Positions 61,757 through 64,000 of a DNA stretch of 64,000 bases are shown one piece after another. The translations under genes and the position numbers were made by a program. How positions within the stretch are numbered: the stretch's first letter is position 1; each line of letters opens with the position of its first letter. The notes under the pieces were generated by a model that was not told the DNA's origin, searched no databases, and was given only the letters and a program-made list of their open reading frames with translations. Source of the DNA: Himantopus leucocephalus (Eukaryota; Chordata; Aves; Charadriiformes; Recurvirostridae); assembly GCA_003993805.1 (NCBI GenBank), contig RSEF01000003.1, positions 41,642,314 through 41,706,313 of the forward strand. Direction: 5' to 3'.

Positions 61757-64000
61757 CGTCAGCGTGTCAAAGAATTAGCACCAACTCAGCACACTTCTTC
61801 TTACATTAAAACTGTTCTATCAGAAGGAATATTTAAACTTTACTCCTCAATGGTAATCTTATTCTTATTTACAGGCAAGACGGGTGAAAAGTTATTAGAA
61901 TACAACACTTTAACATTCTGTTTGAAAATAATTGTTAGTCATGGACTCTAATTTAAAAGAAGTTTGAGCAAAATCAGAATAAGAGCTATCTTAGTCCAAT
62001 AAACTGCCGTGTCGTATATATTTGCAGGACCATATGTTCTGCTTTAATTGCAAATTATTGGAAACATGTCTTCAGGTTACAGAAAGGTATTTCCATAGGA
62101 TGATAAACCGAATTTAAGCTAGATGCAGACAGAAAGCTAGAACAGTTCTTATTTTGATGAGTTTTTTTTAATAAGTAAAATGCATCCTCCTTTATCAGCG
62201 GTAACAATAATAGTTCAGATAGTGAGAGAATAATTCAATTCCTAAAGCATAAGATCCATTTGGAAATAACCAGAACCATTTGGCTTCAGCACAAGCCTGA
62301 CAGAGGATTTGGGAGAGGCACATAGCATGCCAGAGTGGAGGCTGGAGGACGAGCAGGATGCCATAAAGCCATTACAGTGGCATCAAACACAGTGTTTAAG
62401 CAACTGAATCCCACCCTGTCACTTAGTGCATCTACTCCAGTGGGAAGCCCTGCTTAAAATATAATACATTCTCTGTGGTTTGCAATAAATAATAAAGGAT
62501 ATTAAAAGCCCATTAAAAATGAATCAGTGACTTTCTATGGACCTGAAGAGGCACTGTGTCAGTCTAACAAAAGTCAGCACTGGGCCATATTTGTTGTATT
62601 CTGATGTTGCTTCCTAGATTTATTGGCAGAATATAGCCATTGGCTATGTTGCAAGGAAGCACCTTTTCAGCTGAGTGACAACTGAATAGCTTTTTGGACA
62701 AGAGGTTGGCAGACATGAGAGTAGAGGGTTAAAAGACATGGCTACCAGAGTAGATGATCAATTTTCTGTTACTCAGATTAATGAATAAAACAAATTAGCT
62801 AAATTTGGGTAAGTATTTTCACACTTCTCTCTCTGTAAGAATCTGTTTGAATCAAGGCTGGAAAGCAGCTGGTTCACTTTGTCAGCTTTTAGAATTCACA
62901 TGTATAATAAGAAAAGTAAAAAGCCAGGTTTATTTGACAGAGGCCTTTCTCCAACTGTCTGAATTTATCACCTTATCTTACATTGCACTTGTCATACAGG
63001 AAAAATGATTAAATATTCCCCATATAAACTTGTATAAACCATAATCTATAAATGACCAGAAACACTGAAAAGCATTTTTTCACCAAAAAAAAAAAATCTC
63101 GTAAAAGCCAGGCTATGAAAAATACATGCTATAACCTTTCAGAAGTTTTACTCTGATGCAATTATCTGCAAATATTATTTATTCTTAAAAGTTGAAAACA
63201 TATAAATTGAGTAAGGAACCTCATAATTCATCTCATATTTTATTAGGAATACATTACTTCAAACCATTTCTTGATCTAATTTTGAAGTCATTGATTTGAG
63301 AAATGAGTTTCATTTTGTGGTGTTTCATAATCTCAGCTCAGAATCCTGGAAGAATTGCAAGCCACTTGATGTACACACCTGAAAATAGCTTAAGTACAAT
63401 GCCTTTAAGAGAGGATAGTGAAAAGAAAACATCACCTGGATGGTTTAATGTTAATGAAAACAAATCACAAAGCCGCCAGAAAAGCCATAACATATTGCTC
63501 ACTGTTAGTCTTCTGTGTCTTTAGGACTGCAGGAATATTGTATTGGCTAAGAGCAAGTATTCACAGTGATCCACTTGTCAGAGACAACAGCAGATATTTG
63601 AGGAGAAAATGAGGGAGATGCTGTCCTGAAGAAATACAGAGTAATTTCTCTGCAAGAAAAATTTAATTTTAATCTTCTTTCACTCTAATCCAATAAAAAA
63701 TTTGGAATTGTTTATGTTGTGATGACTGAGGAATATCTCTTCTAAACATGTGAACTTACTTTGTTCTCATGTTTAAAGCTATGAGATGAAATTATGGCCA
63801 ATATATGAATGCTCCTTTCATATTTCATCTTTTTGAAACTTACTAGGTATGTGGGCTAAATGACATTTGTAGGGAAAAGCAATTAAGCAGGCTAATTACT
63901 CATGATATAAAAGCACTTTCATTGATCTAGAGTTTTTGCTTCATTCTGTATTTTCTAGTAAAACCAGCTATTTTTCAGTATTGCCAGTACTGCCAACCTG
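61757..64000. other. Non-coding AT-rich DNA
   Basis: No gene or transposon was recognised. Part of it (about 62450-62660) is AT-rich with ATTAAAA and AATAAT cores and is otherwise unremarkable. Short frames near 62805-63612 look like chance. Confidence 0.55.

Noticed and set aside
1..64000. Prokaryotic-style systems, CRISPR arrays, tRNA or rRNA genes
   Set aside because: No regularly spaced repeats, no tRNA-like B-box in context, and no long or operon-like frames were seen. The content is vertebrate non-coding DNA.

Overview
This 64 kb window looks like nuclear DNA of a bird, and it is almost entirely non-coding. The base composition is AT-rich. No open reading frame exceeds 141 codons, there is no operon-like packing, and there are no recognisable prokaryotic genes, rRNA, tRNA or CRISPR arrays. 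The bird assignment rests on the repeats: a degenerate CR1 LINE (about 56475-57515, minus strand), the diagnostic CR1 3' tail ending in two ATTCTATG-type octamers (19442-19480, plus strand), and a solo retroviral LTR of a type common in birds (39735-40258). I infer a gene desert or the interior of a very long intron. I found no complete protein-coding gene.

Layout. 1-19.4 kb is AT-rich unique sequence. It carries two relics of what I take to be old, palindromic MITE-like repeats of sauropsid type (10144-10228 and 17538-17604). A 10-N assembly gap at 19432-19441 interrupts a CR1 tail. From 19.5 to 39.7 kb the DNA is mostly unique. Some stretches between about 29.7 and 36.8 kb keep CpGs and TAAT-type motifs and could be conserved non-coding elements. 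At 39735-40258 lies a 524-bp solo LTR with a perfect 5-bp target-site duplication. 44.8 kb (plus) and 51.7 kb (minus) hold the only two segments I would put forward as possible short coding exons. Both are unrecognised and both are low confidence. 56.5-57.5 kb is the broken CR1. The rest to 64 kb is AT-rich unique sequence with a short hexamer repeat at 58989.

The most systematic signal is technical. All nine single-N positions sit exactly between two near-identical direct copies of 24-176 bp. The copies differ by a few substitutions or by 3-13 bp indels. These look like unmerged, probably allelic, contig ends joined with a one-base gap, so the apparent tandem duplications are likely false. 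Three are chained within 52853-53636. The true locus would be roughly 0.8 kb shorter than shown.

I did not find a convincing new biological system. The items most worth a check are the 14-codon candidate first exon at 51715-51756 (minus) with an inverted pair of CRE-like octamers beside it, the 59-codon phase 0-0 candidate exon at 44805-44981, and the old palindromic repeats.
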